NCBI GenBank assembly: GCA_943736015.1
Contig: OX031064.1
Coordinates: forward strand, 28,953,361-29,017,360
Length of the DNA stretch: 64,000 bases
Source: Tridacna crocea
Lineage: Eukaryota; Mollusca; Bivalvia; Cardiida; Cardiidae
Reading direction: 5' to 3'
A program made the position numbers and the translations under genes. The notes beneath the pieces are model-generated. The model was not told where the DNA came from. It searched no databases and saw only the letters and a list, made by a program, of their open reading frames with translations. Of the stretch, positions 63,764 to 64,000 are shown piece by piece (the first letter of the stretch is position 1; the number at the start of each line of letters is the position of its first letter).

Positions 63764-64000
63764 AATGGAACAACCTATTCACAGAACACAACTCATTTAC
63801 ATGCTGTAAAAAGAGAAAAGCAAGCGAGTGATTGTGATGTAAAATGCTATGTGAACTGTACTGAAACATCACATTTGCAAGCCTGATGTCCGATGTTTTG
63901 TTGCCTGTCATGATCGTAACTATTGATTTTCCCTGCCATCTTTTTTGAAGTTTGTTCGTTAAAATATACACACTTATGTCATGCACGTTGTTCAGATCAT

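Overview
The window looks like nuclear DNA of a bivalve mollusc. It is AT-rich, made of introns and intergenic sequence, and saturated with short non-autonomous DNA transposons, SINE-like pieces and tandem arrays of kinds known from bivalve genomes. Genus and species cannot be fixed from the sequence alone. I see no rRNA, functional tRNA, CRISPR array, retrovirus or LTR element.

The one gene I can support is a matrix metalloproteinase (MMP) on the + strand. Eleven coding exons lie between 35372 and 62375. Reading phases agree across all ten introns, with GT/AG at every junction, and they give 461 residues before a natural stop. The order is: end of the propeptide with the cysteine switch PRCGLPDV, zinc catalytic domain with [11 protein letters not shown] and a Met-turn, short Thr/Pro hinge, and a complete hemopexin propeller closed by a Cys pair whose second Cys is the last residue. 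The exon with the start codon and signal peptide was not found; it lies somewhere left of 35372 or outside the window.

Layout. 1-35.4 kb: no convincing gene. It holds MITEs, a degenerate minisatellite (2.1-3.1 kb), a 165-base array (3.8-5.4 kb), six near-identical 141-base satellite units (7.23-8.08 kb), SINE-like pieces and a nested composite (30.85-32.68 kb). 35.4-62.4 kb: the MMP gene. Its first visible intron is almost entirely a ~55-base minisatellite. Its 8-kb intron (41434-49510) is packed with hairpin MITEs. Its 6.6-kb intron (52625-59231) is built of a mollusc-type tandem array invaded by a pearl/CvA-like (Helitron-like) element. 62.4-64 kb: more MITEs.

The dominant feature of the window is a family called HpTTAA here. 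It is about 225-230 bases long, ends in TTAA-C(C/T)C-(A/T)TTACC, and carries in its centre an almost perfect ~67-base inverted repeat. About 50 full, degraded or partial copies are visible. The TTAA ends and CCC-type tips point to piggyBac-type mobilisation. Several copies abut and share a single TTAA, and one filled/empty site pair inside the window supports TTAA duplication. '+' orientation means the copy starts with the ACACAATCCCTACTTTTGA side; '-' means it starts with the ACGACAAAATTTTAGACTGG side. Hairpin type A has the tip GCTGGTTACCAGC; type B has GCTCGTTACGAGC.
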